Shown: in pieces, positions 35,219-44,328 of the stretch
Position numbering within the stretch: position 1 is the first letter of the stretch
How the letters are laid out: the number at the start of each line of letters is the position of its first letter
Assembly (NCBI GenBank): GCA_963822595.1
Contig: CAWGIG010000005.1
Location: 372,001 to 436,000 of the forward strand
Length of the DNA stretch: 64,000 nucleotides
Reading direction: 5' to 3'
From: CAVRUH01 sp963822595
GTDB taxonomy: Bacteria > Chlamydiota > Chlamydiia > Chlamydiales > Waddliaceae
Translations under genes and position numbers: made by a program
The notes under the pieces: generated by a model
Seen by the model: the letters and a program-made list of their open reading frames with translations, nothing else
Told to the model about the DNA's origin: nothing
Database searches by the model: none

Positions 35219-36193
35219 ATGCCCGAATTAAATATGATTCAAGCTCTTAACCAAGCTCTCCACGAAGAATTCGCACGCGATGAAAAACTCCTTTCATTCG
35301 GAGAAGATGCCGGGTTTTTTGGCGGGGTCTTTCGTGTCACAGATGGTCTCCAAAAGAAATTCGGAGAGGACCGCGTTTTCGATACCCCACTTTGTGAACA
35401 GGGTATCGTCGGATTCGCTATCGGGATCGCGCAAAAAGGACTCAAACCGATCTGCGAAATTCAATTTGCCGACTACATTTTTCCTGCGTATGATCAAATT
35501 GTCAACGAGGTCGCAAAAATGCGCTACAAGACAGGAAATCAATATGCCGCCGAACTAGTCATCCGCACTCCCTACGGTGGGGGTATTCACGGCGGTCATT
35601 ACCATTCGCAATCTCCCGAGGCGCAATTTCTGCACACCCCTGGTCTTTTGGTGGTTGTCCCTTCAGGACCCTATGACGCGAAGGGTTTGCTCAAATCTGC
35701 GATTCGTGCACGTGATCCGGTTCTTTTCCTCGAGCCCAAAAGAATCTATCGTTTGATTAAAGAAGAGGTTCCTGCCGAGGACTACACTATTCCCTTAGGA
35801 AAATGCCACATAGCCAAATCGGGAACGTCGATTACCCTTATCGGATGGGGCGCCCAGCACCACCAAAATATGCAAGCCGCTGCTGAAGTGGCACCCCAAG
35901 GAATAGATGTCGAAGTTTTAAATCTTCGGACGCTTAACCCTCTCGATATCGATACGATTGCCGCATCGGTAAAGAAAACAGGGCGATGCGTTATTGCCCA
36001 TGAAGCGCCGATAACCCAAGGCTTCGGTGCGGAAATTGCTGCACGCATCATGGAGAAATGCTTTCTTTATCTTGAAGCGCCTGTTGCTAGGTGCTGCGGA
36101 TGGGATACACCCTTCCCACATACTTTAGAAAAAGAATATTTGCCTGATGCCTATCGGGTAAAACAATCAATAACCGATACAATGAACTTTTGA
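35219..36193 (+). CDS. Branched-chain 2-oxoacid dehydrogenase E1 beta
   Basis: 324 residues. FGEDAGFFGGVFRVTDGLQK, TPLCEQGIVGFAIGIAQKGL, EIQFADYIFPAYDQIVNEVA, RTPYGGGIHGGHYHSQSPEA and the C-terminal EAPITQGFGAEIAARI with ARCCGWDTPFPHTLE are the standard E1-beta motifs, and GGxFR near residue 35 indicates the branched-chain type. Forms an alpha2-beta2 tetramer with the preceding gene product. The stop lies 8 bases before the E2 start. Confidence 0.94.
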   Translation: MPELNMIQALNQALHEEFARDEKLLSFGEDAGFFGGVFRVTDGLQKKFGEDRVFDTPLCEQGIVGFAIGIAQKGLKPICEIQFADYIFPAYDQIVNEVAKMRYKTGNQYAAELVIRTPYGGGIHGGHYHSQSPEAQFLHTPGLLVVVPSGPYDAKGLLKSAIRARDPVLFLEPKRIYRLIKEEVPAEDYTIPLGKCHIAKSGTSITLIGWGAQHHQNMQAAAEVAPQGIDVEVLNLRTLNPLDIDTIAASVKKTGRCVIAHEAPITQGFGAEIAARIMEKCFLYLEAPVARCCGWDTPFPHTLEKEYLPDAYRVKQSITDTMNF

Positions 36194-36201
36194 GAGAACT
36201 T

Positions 36202-37284
36202 ATGAGCGATGTTTATACAGTAAATTTACCCGATATCGGAGAAGGTGTAGTCGAAGGAGAAGTCATTCAGTGGCTTAAAAACATCGGCGATCCGATCCAT
36301 CAAGATGAACCTGTTGTAATAGTGATGACCGATAAAGCAACGGTGGAACTCCCTGCTCCAAAACCTGGAAAGATGGCAAAACAGTATTTTCAGCCTGGTG
36401 AGAAGGCTACTTTGCATAAGCCCTTATATGATATTGAACTCTCTGTAGAGATGAAAAAAGTTCTAGCAACACCTGCTATGAGACGCATGGCGCGTGAAAA
36501 AGGGGTCGATCTATCTCAGGTGGCGGGCACAGGCAAAGAGGGACGCGTGACCTCTCAAGATATCGAAGCGCCCAAAGTTGCACATACCGGTGACGAAGAG
36601 CCATTGATTGGTATACGTAAATTGATGGCTGAAAAAATGGCAGAAGCCAAGCGGATTATTCCTCATTTTTCCTATTTTGAAGAGGTGGAGGTTTCGCGAT
36701 TAGTTCAAATGAGAAATAAATACAAAGAGAAAGCAGAGGCTGAAGGAATTCAGGTGACTTACATTCCGTTTTTTATCCATGCTCTTTCTTTGACAATTAA
36801 AAAATTCCCAGTTCTAAATAGCACGGTTGATATGTCTGCAAAGAAGATCTTGTTCCATGCAAGCCATAATATTGCAATTGCCATGAGTACAAATCTAGGA
36901 CTCATTGTGCCTGTTGTAAAAGATGCACAGAACATGACCTTGGAACAAACCATTAGGGCCTATGAAGACCTTAAAAATGCTGCTGCTACGAACAAATTGC
37001 AGCCGAAAGATATGAAAGAATCGTCGATTACAATTAGTAATTTTGGTGCTTTTGGCAACGGGGGTCTCTGGGCCACGCCCATTATTAATACTCCTGAAGT
37101 AGCTATCTTAGCGGTCAATAAAATTCAAAAGAGACCCCATGTAAAGGGTGAAGAGCTGCATGTATGTGATATGTTGAATCTTTCCTGGAGCTTCGACCAT
37201 CGCGTCATTGACGGGCATCTCGCCTCGCAAATCTCCCATCATTTTGCTAGCCTGATCCACAACCCTGCCGGACTTTTAGCCTAG
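36202..37284 (+). CDS. Branched-chain 2-oxoacid dehydrogenase E2 (dihydrolipoyl acyltransferase)
   Basis: 360 residues from the ATG at 36202 (MSDVYTVNLPDIGEGVVEGE). One lipoyl domain with the modified lysine in VMTDKATVELPAP (about residue 43), a very short linker, an E3-binding domain (ATPAMRRMAREKGVDLSQVA, GTGKEGRVTSQDIE) and the catalytic acyltransferase ending SFDHRVIDGHLAS with the active-site histidine (about 332). The linker of roughly 10 residues is shorter than usual. It passes acyl groups to CoA, giving isobutyryl-, isovaleryl- and 2-methylbutyryl-CoA. No E3 (lipoamide dehydrogenase) is nearby, so a shared E3 must be used. Confidence 0.94.
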   Translation: MSDVYTVNLPDIGEGVVEGEVIQWLKNIGDPIHQDEPVVIVMTDKATVELPAPKPGKMAKQYFQPGEKATLHKPLYDIELSVEMKKVLATPAMRRMAREKGVDLSQVAGTGKEGRVTSQDIEAPKVAHTGDEEPLIGIRKLMAEKMAEAKRIIPHFSYFEEVEVSRLVQMRNKYKEKAEAEGIQVTYIPFFIHALSLTIKKFPVLNSTVDMSAKKILFHASHNIAIAMSTNLGLIVPVVKDAQNMTLEQTIRAYEDLKNAAATNKLQPKDMKESSITISNFGAFGNGGLWATPIINTPEVAILAVNKIQKRPHVKGEELHVCDMLNLSWSFDHRVIDGHLASQISHHFASLIHNPAGLLA

Positions 37285-37293
37285 GGACGAAAA

Positions 37294-37366
37294 TTAACGC
37301 TGAGACGCGGGGACGCGGAGATTATTCTTCCTCTCCGCGTCCCCGCGTCTCCGCGCCTCCGCGTTA
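37294..37366. repeat. Intergenic palindrome, GACGCGG-type arms
   Basis: Left arm TTAACGCTGAGACGCGGGG.. (37294-37321) pairs with the right arm 37332-37366 (TCTCCGCGTCCCCGCGTC..), with one extra GCGCCTCC unit on the right. Arms consist of repeated GACGCGG units. Strongly GC-rich against the local background. It may terminate the bkd operon but has no T-run. Confidence 0.8.
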
Positions 37367-37435
37367 AATCCATTGACCCCAAATTGCCTTTGGTTTAAAA
37401 AAAGAATATACACCCACAACCTCAAGGAGTAGGCC

Positions 37436-37921
37436 ATGAAGGATAATAACGAAGATGTTTTCATGAAAAAAGCCATCGAATTGAGCAGACGCGCTTCCAT
37501 TGTTGAAAAAACAGGGGGAGTTTTTGGCGCAGTGGTCGTAAAAGATGGTAAAATCATTGGTGAAGGTTATAACCAAGTTATCAAGCATAACGACCCTACC
37601 TGGCACGCGGAAATGCAAGCCATCAGAGAAGCCTGCAAAAAATTAGGAACTCCACACCTTAAAGGTTGTGTCATGTACACTAGCGCAGAATGCTGCCCTA
37701 TGTGCTTAGCCACTGCTTATTGGGCTCAACTTGATAAAATCTATTATGGCGCGACCACGAAAGATTCCTTGAAGTACGGAGATTTTTCAGACATCGATAT
37801 CTTAGACGAAATTCGTAAAGATCCCAAAGATCGTCGCATCAAATTCATTGAATCACATCGTCCTGAAGCTGTCGAAGTTTGGAAAGAATTTGCTCAGATG
37901 CCCGATCGCGCCCGTTATTAA
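37436..37921 (+). CDS. Guanine deaminase-like nucleoside/nucleobase deaminase
   Basis: 161 residues. Cytidine-deaminase-like zinc site: HAEMQAIREACKKLG (His plus catalytic Glu) and CCPMCLATAYWAQ (the usual E-P-C-P-M-C reads A-E-C-C-P-M-C). The start FMKKAIELSRRASIVEKTGG, FGAVVVKDGKIIGEGYNQVI and the domain-swapped tail WKEFAQMPDRARY follow Bacillus GuaD closely in layout and length. GuaD turns guanine into xanthine. The A-E-C in place of C-E-P is a notable variation beside the zinc ligands. AAGGAG precedes the ATG by 6 bases. Confidence 0.85.
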   Translation: MKDNNEDVFMKKAIELSRRASIVEKTGGVFGAVVVKDGKIIGEGYNQVIKHNDPTWHAEMQAIREACKKLGTPHLKGCVMYTSAECCPMCLATAYWAQLDKIYYGATTKDSLKYGDFSDIDILDEIRKDPKDRRIKFIESHRPEAVEVWKEFAQMPDRARY

Positions 37922-37922
37922 T

Positions 37923-38858
37923 ATGCCCGCAACATCTGAAAAAGCAACAATCTTAACAAATAAAATGCGTGTCCCTCCCCGCTGTAACATTGCATTCGGG
38001 GAGTGGCAAGCTAAATTTAACAAAATCATTGCTGCTGCTTCCGGGTTTGTAAGTTTAGAGATTTTATCTCCTGCTCAAACATCCACTTCAGAATGGATGA
38101 TTACCCAACGATTCAAAACCGCCGACAATGTTATAGCGTGGAAAAACTCAAAAGAACGAGATATCCTTTTCAACGACTTAAGGTCTTTTCTTAATCGCGA
38201 AGAATTTTCAGAAATCCAAGAAAATGAAGTCAAGGAAAGCGAACTCTTAAAAGGTGTTGTCACAGAAGTTTTTATTTCGGAAATAAACCCCGGTCAAGAA
38301 CTTGCCTATTTTGATTGGATGTCAAAAATTCATCAGGTTGAAGAGAAATTCCCCGGATTTCGAGGGGTCTATATTCAAGCGCCAAATTCCGGTCGCGGGA
38401 AAAATTGGATCACACTTTTGCAGTTCGATAAATTGGAAAATCTAGATCATTGGCTGACATCTCCAGAGAGGCAAAAAGTATTGAAAGAATTGAAGCCCTT
38501 AATAAATTCTATCGAAAGTCATCGGGTGATTTCACCTTACGCAGGATGGTTTTCTTCTCTAGCAAATCAGGGGGAGTTGCCACCGGTTTGGAAGCAAACA
38601 ATGATTGTTCTGCTGGTGCTTTTTCCTATCGTCATGCTTGAAATCAGATTTCTTATGCCTTTCATAGCCCATCTTGGCCTTTCGTTATCTACTTTTATTG
38701 GCAACGCCATTAGTGTCACTTTAATTGCCTGGCCGATGATGCCCATCGCCATCCGATTTTTGAAATGGTGGCTATCACCGCAAAGCAGTCTTACACGAAC
38801 AGTCTCCGGTTTCTTTGTGGTGGCGGCACTTTATCTTATCGAAATTATTGTTCTGTGA
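37923..38858 (+). CDS. Membrane protein with two ABM (monooxygenase-like) domains
   Basis: 311 residues from the ATG 1 base after the deaminase stop (the longer frame from 37848 lies inside that gene). Two ferredoxin-like ABM domains: about residues 15-95 (IAFGEWQAKFNKIIAAASGF, WMITQRFKTADNVIAWKNS) and about 110-200 (TEVFISEINPGQELAYFDWM, WITLLQFDKLENLDHWLTSP). The C-terminal 100 residues hold three membrane helices (TMIVLLVLFPIVMLEIRFLM, ISVTLIAWPMMPIAIRFLKWW, VSGFFVVAALYLIEIIVL). This matches the COG3224 group of antibiotic-biosynthesis-monooxygenase-like membrane proteins, of unknown substrate. Confidence 0.82.
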   Translation: MPATSEKATILTNKMRVPPRCNIAFGEWQAKFNKIIAAASGFVSLEILSPAQTSTSEWMITQRFKTADNVIAWKNSKERDILFNDLRSFLNREEFSEIQENEVKESELLKGVVTEVFISEINPGQELAYFDWMSKIHQVEEKFPGFRGVYIQAPNSGRGKNWITLLQFDKLENLDHWLTSPERQKVLKELKPLINSIESHRVISPYAGWFSSLANQGELPPVWKQTMIVLLVLFPIVMLEIRFLMPFIAHLGLSLSTFIGNAISVTLIAWPMMPIAIRFLKWWLSPQSSLTRTVSGFFVVAALYLIEIIVL

Positions 38859-38861
38859 AAA

Positions 38862-38980
38862 ATAATTACCACAGAGAACACAGAGAAAATTGAGATCGCT
38901 GAGAAAGTAAGATAGATTACTTTACTTTTTTACTTTCTCAGTGATCTCAATTTTCTCTGTGTTCTCTGTGGTGAATTTTT
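38862..38980. repeat. Intergenic palindrome, ACCACAGAGAACACAGAG arms
   Basis: Arms of about 50 bp (from 38862 and to 38980) share ACCACAGAGAACACAGAGAAA..TTGAGATC and CTGAGAAAGTAA, mirrored with few mismatches. It lies between the 3' ends of convergent genes, so it could work as a bidirectional terminator. The outermost CACCACAGAG sequence is shared with the complex elements at 8405 and 14788. Confidence 0.85.
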
Positions 38981-38988
38981 TGTATATA

Positions 38989-40419
38989 CTACTGATCGTG
39001 ATGATGAATGACTTGCTTCCAATGATCTTTTCTGCAAGCAAAAATAATCAAAGGCGCAAGAAACATAACACTTATACAAAATGTAAGCCCTAGATCGAAT
39101 TTAATCCGACTCCCCATATCTAGCTGCGCAGGGGGAACAAAGCCGATGCAGAATGCAAAAACACTTGAAACTAATCCAACTCCACCTACAACCCACATAC
39201 CAAACGTTTTCCCGCCGGGTATCCTGTAAGTTCTCACGATTTCAGGATGCTTATAACGAAGACGGATCGCTGCCATAAACATTAATATGTACATGATCAA
39301 ATAAAGCAAAGCGGTCAAAACGTTCAGGAACCAATAAGAACTACTGACATTGGGCATTAAAAGAAACGCACAACACATGGTGCTAACAATCAAACCTTGA
39401 ACAATCATAATCGCGATCGGCATCCCGTACCTGTTTCTCTTATGAAAAAACGGGGGTATATTTCCCTCCTCAGAAGTTTGAAAAAGTCCCTTACTCGGTC
39501 CGACGATCCAAGTGCTGACCATCGCAACTGCTCCAATGGTGATAAGCACCGCCAAGACCGGCGTCATCCAACTAATGCCGTAGGCATCGAAAAATATCGA
39601 TAAAGCTTGCATGATTCCTGCAACGAGACTGACTTCATGACTAGGTATCACAATCGCAATCGCTAAGGATCCCATCACCGATAACCCTAAAATAATAAAA
39701 GCCGAGAAAAAAATAGCCTTAGGGTAATCTTTCTGGGGATTCTTTACCTCTTTTGCATGGACTGCCGACATTTCGATCCCGCAGAATCCCAGCATGACTC
39801 CGACAAGAAAAACAATATTTTCGAATCCATCCATTTCCGGATACAAAGCATCCCAACTGAATGTGATATGACTGGCATGTCCAATCAATGTCCAAGAGAT
39901 TCCTAACAAAATGATGATCGCTCCAGGAATGAGCGTTCCGGCAATGACTCCAACGCTGCTTATCATGCTCGAGGCTTTCATTCCAAAGGAATCCATCAGT
40001 GTACAGCCCCAATAAACAATAAGTATCATCGAAAATATATAGATTTTATTTTCAGCAAGGTTTGGATCAATCAAATAGGCAATGGTGGCAGCAGTAAATG
40101 AAAGGACGGTGGGATACCAAATGACGTTTTCAATCCATTGCATCCAAACGGCGACAAAACCCCATCTTTCCCCAAAAGCTTCCTTTACCCAAGTGTAGAC
40201 TCCGCCTCGGGAGGGCCAACCTGTGGCTAATTCAGCAGAAACTAAGGCCGCGGGAACGAAAAAGCCTAAACTGGCAATCAAATAAAAGAAAATAGAGGCC
40301 CAACCGACACTGGCCATCACGGGCAAATTTCTGAGGCTCATAATCGCGGCGACATTGATCATTGTGAGAGAGAAAACTCCCAGAATGCGAGACCTGTTTT
40401 TACTTTTATTGTGTGTCAT
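38989..40419 (-). CDS. APC-family amino acid permease (GadC-like antiporter)
   Basis: 476 residues, twelve predicted membrane helices. The helix-1 unwound segment reads VFSLTMINVAAIMSLRNLP, with helix 2 FYLIASLGFFVPAALVSAEL and ATGWPSRGGVYTWVKEAFGE, the standard APC-superfamily opening of glutamate/GABA antiporters. FLVGVMLGFCGIEMSAVHAKE in helix 6 and FQTSEEGNIPPFF fit the same group. Probable exchange of glutamate or another amino acid; the specific substrates are not readable. No GadB-like decarboxylase is adjacent. Confidence 0.88.
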   Translation of the reverse strand: MTHNKSKNRSRILGVFSLTMINVAAIMSLRNLPVMASVGWASIFFYLIASLGFFVPAALVSAELATGWPSRGGVYTWVKEAFGERWGFVAVWMQWIENVIWYPTVLSFTAATIAYLIDPNLAENKIYIFSMILIVYWGCTLMDSFGMKASSMISSVGVIAGTLIPGAIIILLGISWTLIGHASHITFSWDALYPEMDGFENIVFLVGVMLGFCGIEMSAVHAKEVKNPQKDYPKAIFFSAFIILGLSVMGSLAIAIVIPSHEVSLVAGIMQALSIFFDAYGISWMTPVLAVLITIGAVAMVSTWIVGPSKGLFQTSEEGNIPPFFHKRNRYGMPIAIMIVQGLIVSTMCCAFLLMPNVSSSYWFLNVLTALLYLIMYILMFMAAIRLRYKHPEIVRTYRIPGGKTFGMWVVGGVGLVSSVFAFCIGFVPPAQLDMGSRIKFDLGLTFCISVMFLAPLIIFACRKDHWKQVIHHHDQ

Positions 40420-40527
40420 AAGGCGATATGATATCAGAAATAAATAGTTTATTTCAATTGAATTTCTTCTTTTCTGATAAGCCGTAATTTGGCATACTGA
40501 CTACAATTTAAAGAGAGGTTTTAAAAT

Positions 40528-42603
40528 ATGACTTATATGATCGAATTTATTTTTGCATGCGGAATTCTAGCACTCCTCTATGGAATTGTGAAGAGCCGCG
40601 CTATCCTGCGACTCAGTCCGGGAAATGAAACAATGCAATCTATTGCTGCCGCGATTCAAGAGGGCGCAAGCGCTTATTTGAATCGTCAGTACCAAGTGAT
40701 TACACTTGTAGGGATTGTTATTCTTGCCATTCTTACATGGGTATTAGGACGCTATGCCGGCATCGGCTTTGCTATCGGCGCTATACTATCAGGTGTTGCA
40801 GGATACATCGGCATGAACGTTTCCGTTCGCGCTAACGTACGTACTGCAGAAGCTGCAAGAAAAGGTTTACAACCTGCTCTTGATGTTTCATTCACTGCCG
40901 GCGCTATCACCGGATTACTCGTGGTAGGACTTGGAATCTTAGGTTTAACAGGATACTACGTCTATCTTCATCACATCGGACTGCCTACCCGACAACTTCT
41001 TGAGGCTTTAATCTCGCTTAGCTTCGGAGCTTCCTTGATTTCTATTTTCGCACGTTTGGGCGGTGGTATCTTTACGAAAGGCGCTGACGTTGGTGCTGAC
41101 CTTGTCGGAAAAATCGAAGCAGGTATTCCGGAAGATGATCCACGCAACGCCGCTGTTATCGCTGATAACGTGGGTGATAACGTAGGTGACTGCGCAGGTA
41201 TGGCTGCCGACCTCTTCGAAACCTATGTGGTGACGCTTGTAGGATCGATGTTGCTCGCCGGAATTTACTTTACCGGTGCTCTTCTTGATACAATGATGGT
41301 TTATCCCCTTGCTATCGGAGCTGTTTGCATCCTAGCCTCGATTGCTGGTACATTTTTTGTTAAATTAGGAAAATCAAATGATATTATGGTGGCTCTATAT
41401 AAAGGGTTTCTCACGACTTCTATCCTTTCAGTCATCGGTATTGGGGTGATCACCAAAATTCTTTTGGGTTTTGATGTACAATACAATGCAGCCAACGTGA
41501 ACTTTACTGGAATCAACCTCTTTTGGTGCTCCTTGACAGGTCTCGCAGTCACGGGATTGCTCATGAGAATCACAGAGTACTACACATTGACAAAGTACCG
41601 TCCTGTTCGCAGCATCGCTAAAGCTTCAGCGACCGGACACGGCACCAACATCATTCAAGGGATTGCTGTTTCGATGGAAGCAACAGCCCTTCCAGTGATC
41701 GTCATTTGCTTAGGAATTTTGGTTGCCCATGCGAATGCAGGTCTCTTCGGCATCTCAGTAGCTGCAACGAGCATGCTCGCCGTCGCAGGTATGATTATCG
41801 CACTCGACGCTTATGGCCCCGTGACCGATAACGCAGGCGGCATTGCTGAAATGTCCAATATGCCTCGCGAAATTCGCGTGACTACTGACGCTCTTGATGC
41901 CGTAGGAAATACGACTAAAGCTGTGACAAAAGGTTATGCTATCGGTTCTGCAGGATTCGCATCCTTAGTTCTTTTCACAGCATTTATCCAGGACCTAAAA
42001 CATTACTTCCCACATCATAGCGGTGTCTTCCAGTTAGATAACGTGTATGTCGTTGTCGGACTATTTATTGGGGGTATGTTACCTTATCTATTCGGTGCTC
42101 TCGGGATGATGGCTGTAGGTCGTGCTGCCGGAGCTGTAGTGGAAGAAGTAAGACGTCAATTTAGGGATATTCCCGGAATCATGAATGGAACTGCAAAGCC
42201 GGAATATGGCAAAGCCGTAGACTTGTTGACAAAAGCAGCTATTAAGGAGATGATTATTCCTTCTCTCCTACCAGTGGGTGCTCCATTTATTCTCTGCTAC
42301 CTCATCAAAATATGTGTTGGGGAAGAAGAGGCCTTTCTAGCTCTCGGAGCCATGTTGTTAGGGGTTGTGGTTACCGGTCTCTTTGTAGGCTTGTCCATGA
42401 CTTCAGGCGGCGGCGCTTGGGATAATGCGAAGAAATACATTGAAGAAGGCTACTTAGGAGGAAAAGGTTCTGAAGCTCATAAAGCTGCAGTGACCGGAGA
42501 TACAGTTGGCGATCCGTACAAAGATACGGCGGGTCCTGCTATCAACCCTCTCATAAAAATCACAAACATTGTTGCATTGCTATTATTAGCAATGATGTCC
42601 TAA
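40528..42603 (+). CDS. hppA: Membrane H+-pyrophosphatase, K+-independent type
   Basis: 691 residues, about 16 membrane helices. The pyrophosphate site is intact: GADVGADLVGKIEAGIPEDD, NAAVIADNVGDNVGDCAGMA, DAYGPVTDNAGGIAEMS, and KAAVTGDTVGDPYKDTAGPA near the C-terminus. At the K+-dependence position the sequence is GNTTKAVTKGYA: lysine in place of alanine marks K+-independent H+-pumping enzymes. It hydrolyses PPi made in biosynthesis and pumps protons, useful to an energy-limited intracellular bacterium. A perfect terminator follows at 42613-42645. Confidence 0.95.
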   Translation: MTYMIEFIFACGILALLYGIVKSRAILRLSPGNETMQSIAAAIQEGASAYLNRQYQVITLVGIVILAILTWVLGRYAGIGFAIGAILSGVAGYIGMNVSVRANVRTAEAARKGLQPALDVSFTAGAITGLLVVGLGILGLTGYYVYLHHIGLPTRQLLEALISLSFGASLISIFARLGGGIFTKGADVGADLVGKIEAGIPEDDPRNAAVIADNVGDNVGDCAGMAADLFETYVVTLVGSMLLAGIYFTGALLDTMMVYPLAIGAVCILASIAGTFFVKLGKSNDIMVALYKGFLTTSILSVIGIGVITKILLGFDVQYNAANVNFTGINLFWCSLTGLAVTGLLMRITEYYTLTKYRPVRSIAKASATGHGTNIIQGIAVSMEATALPVIVICLGILVAHANAGLFGISVAATSMLAVAGMIIALDAYGPVTDNAGGIAEMSNMPREIRVTTDALDAVGNTTKAVTKGYAIGSAGFASLVLFTAFIQDLKHYFPHHSGVFQLDNVYVVVGLFIGGMLPYLFGALGMMAVGRAAGAVVEEVRRQFRDIPGIMNGTAKPEYGKAVDLLTKAAIKEMIIPSLLPVGAPFILCYLIKICVGEEEAFLALGAMLLGVVVTGLFVGLSMTSGGGAWDNAKKYIEEGYLGGKGSEAHKAAVTGDTVGDPYKDTAGPAINPLIKITNIVALLLLAMMS

Positions 42604-42612
42604 TTTTGTGTT

Positions 42613-42645
42613 GCCTGCCGTGGATCCACGGCAGGCTTTTTTTTT
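42613..42645 (+). terminator. Rho-independent terminator after hppA
   Basis: GCCTGCCGTG-GATC-CACGGCAGGC is a perfect 10-bp stem with a 4-base loop followed by nine T residues, 9 bases after the hppA stop. Confidence 0.92.
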
Positions 42646-42661
42646 AAATCAAGGAAAGACC

Positions 42662-44167
42662 ATGGCTCTTAGCGACTACGAAAAACTCAAAAAATTATCT
42701 CTCCAAATCAAAAGACTCAAAGGGATTCTGATGCTCATTGAATGGGATCAACAAACCTATATGCCCTCCGGAGCGTCAAGCAATCGGGCCGATCAGATTG
42801 AAACACTCTCAGGAATCATTCACAGAGAGGCAACGAGTAAAAACTTCCGAACTGCCTTATCCAAACTCATCAATCTCGAGACAGGTTTAGTTCTTCAAAA
42901 TGACCTTAATAACCGACAAAAAGCCTCACTCAGAGAATGGAGAAGGGACTATATCCACGCCACCTCACTTCCCGATTCTTTTGTCGAAGCATTCGCTCGA
43001 CTTACCTCTGAAGGGATGCAGATCTGGCAAGAAGCCAAAGCCAAAAATGACTTTAATATCTTTCTTCCTCAGTTAGAAAAAATTATCGACATGTCTCGAA
43101 AAAAAGCCGACTTTCTAGGCTACAAAGAACATCCCTATGATGCCTTGTTAGATGAGTATGAACCCGATATGACAACGAAAGAGGTGTCTTCACTGTTTAA
43201 TGGTTTGGTAAAACCTCTGACCCAACTATTACAACACATTGAAACCAAGAAACAAATCGATGATAAATTCTTATGGGGAAAATTTTCAAAAGATAAACAA
43301 ATGGAATTCAATGAAGTGCTCATGGATGCTCTTTGTTATGATCGCCATCGAGGTAGATTAGATCTTTCTGAACACCCTTTTTCATCAGGAAATCATCCTA
43401 CCGATTGCCGTATTACAACGCGTATTCATCTTCCCTATCTCATGAGCAACATTCGTAGCGTCATGCACGAAGTGGGGCATGGCCTTTATGAAATGGGGCT
43501 GCCTATCGAAGACTTTGGCACGCCTTTAGCAGAATCTACATCTCTTGGCATCCACGAGAGCCAATCTCGCTGGTGGGAAACACGAATAGGGCTTAGTAAA
43601 GGTTTTTGGAAAAAATACCTTCCCAAGCTTAAAGAGCATTTTAAAGGGAAATTGGATCATGTAACCCTAAACAACTTCTATCGCGGAATAAATAAAGTAC
43701 AGCCGTCGATGATTCGGGTGGAAGCGGATGAGGTTACCTATCCTCTTCACATCGTTCTTCGGTTTGATCTTGAAAAAGCGTTGATTGAAGGGAGTCTGAA
43801 GCCCAAAGAAATTCCCGATGCTTGGAATTCAAAGATGCAACAATATTTAGGGATCACTCCAAAAAATGCAGCGGAAGGGTGCTTACAGGATGTCCATTGG
43901 TCTGTAGGTGCTTTTGGCTATTTTCCTACGTATTCCTTAGGGAATATGTTTGCAGCTCAATTTTTTGAAGCTTTTGAAAAGGAATTCCCTTTATGGGAAT
44001 CGCAAATGGAAGATTTAAGTTATATGAAGGAATGGCTTGGCACGCACATTCACCGCCATGGCCGTCATTACAGCGGTCGCGAGCTTGTAAAACGAGTAAC
44101 GGGCAAAAAATTTTCAGCCACTCCTTTTATCGACTACCTTAACAAAAAGTATTTGGAAATCTATTGA
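42662..44167 (+). CDS. M32 metallocarboxypeptidase (Taq carboxypeptidase)
   Basis: 501 residues from the ATG at 42662 (AAGGA upstream); the longer frame from 42608 would include the hppA terminator. Zinc motif SVMHEVGHGLYEMG (HExxH, about residue 268) with the third ligand in STSLGIHESQSRWWE, then the family motifs RVEADEVTYPLHIVLRF, GCLQDVHWSVGAFGYFPTYS and GTHIHRHGR. The N-terminus LIEWDQQTYMPSGASSNRAD is also standard. Cytosolic enzyme removing C-terminal residues from peptides, in line with the other peptidases of the window. Confidence 0.95.
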   Translation: MALSDYEKLKKLSLQIKRLKGILMLIEWDQQTYMPSGASSNRADQIETLSGIIHREATSKNFRTALSKLINLETGLVLQNDLNNRQKASLREWRRDYIHATSLPDSFVEAFARLTSEGMQIWQEAKAKNDFNIFLPQLEKIIDMSRKKADFLGYKEHPYDALLDEYEPDMTTKEVSSLFNGLVKPLTQLLQHIETKKQIDDKFLWGKFSKDKQMEFNEVLMDALCYDRHRGRLDLSEHPFSSGNHPTDCRITTRIHLPYLMSNIRSVMHEVGHGLYEMGLPIEDFGTPLAESTSLGIHESQSRWWETRIGLSKGFWKKYLPKLKEHFKGKLDHVTLNNFYRGINKVQPSMIRVEADEVTYPLHIVLRFDLEKALIEGSLKPKEIPDAWNSKMQQYLGITPKNAAEGCLQDVHWSVGAFGYFPTYSLGNMFAAQFFEAFEKEFPLWESQMEDLSYMKEWLGTHIHRHGRHYSGRELVKRVTGKKFSATPFIDYLNKKYLEIY

Positions 44168-44194
44168 CTCATTAAGGGGTAAATCCCTCATGGT

Positions 44195-44252
44195 CATATG
44201 TTTTGTCCATGTTGTCCATACCGTCCATTTTGTCCATTTCGTCCATTTCCAT
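44195..44252. repeat. GTCCATTTY nonamer tandem repeat
   Basis: About six degenerate 9-bp units (TGTCCATGT, TGTCCATAC, CGTCCATTT, TGTCCATTT, CGTCCATTT) lie between the M32 stop and the promoter of the next gene. The minus-strand reading (MDEMDKMDGMDNMDK) is a by-product. Confidence 0.75.
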
Positions 44253-44258
44253 ATTACT

Positions 44259-44287
44259 TTGAATCAAATTAACTAATATGATATAAC
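44259..44287 (+). promoter_or_regulatory. Promoter of the BTB/T1-like gene
   Basis: TTGAAT (44259-44264), 17-bp spacer, TATAAC (44282-44287), 41 bases before the ATG. AAGGAG lies 6 bases before the start codon. Confidence 0.6.
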
Positions 44288-44328
44288 GTTGATCTTTTTC
44301 AATTGATAACAGAAATTTAAGGAGAAAT

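Noticed and set aside
44195..44252. Possible CRISPR array
   Set aside because: The units are 9 bp and contiguous, with no spacers and no cas genes nearby.
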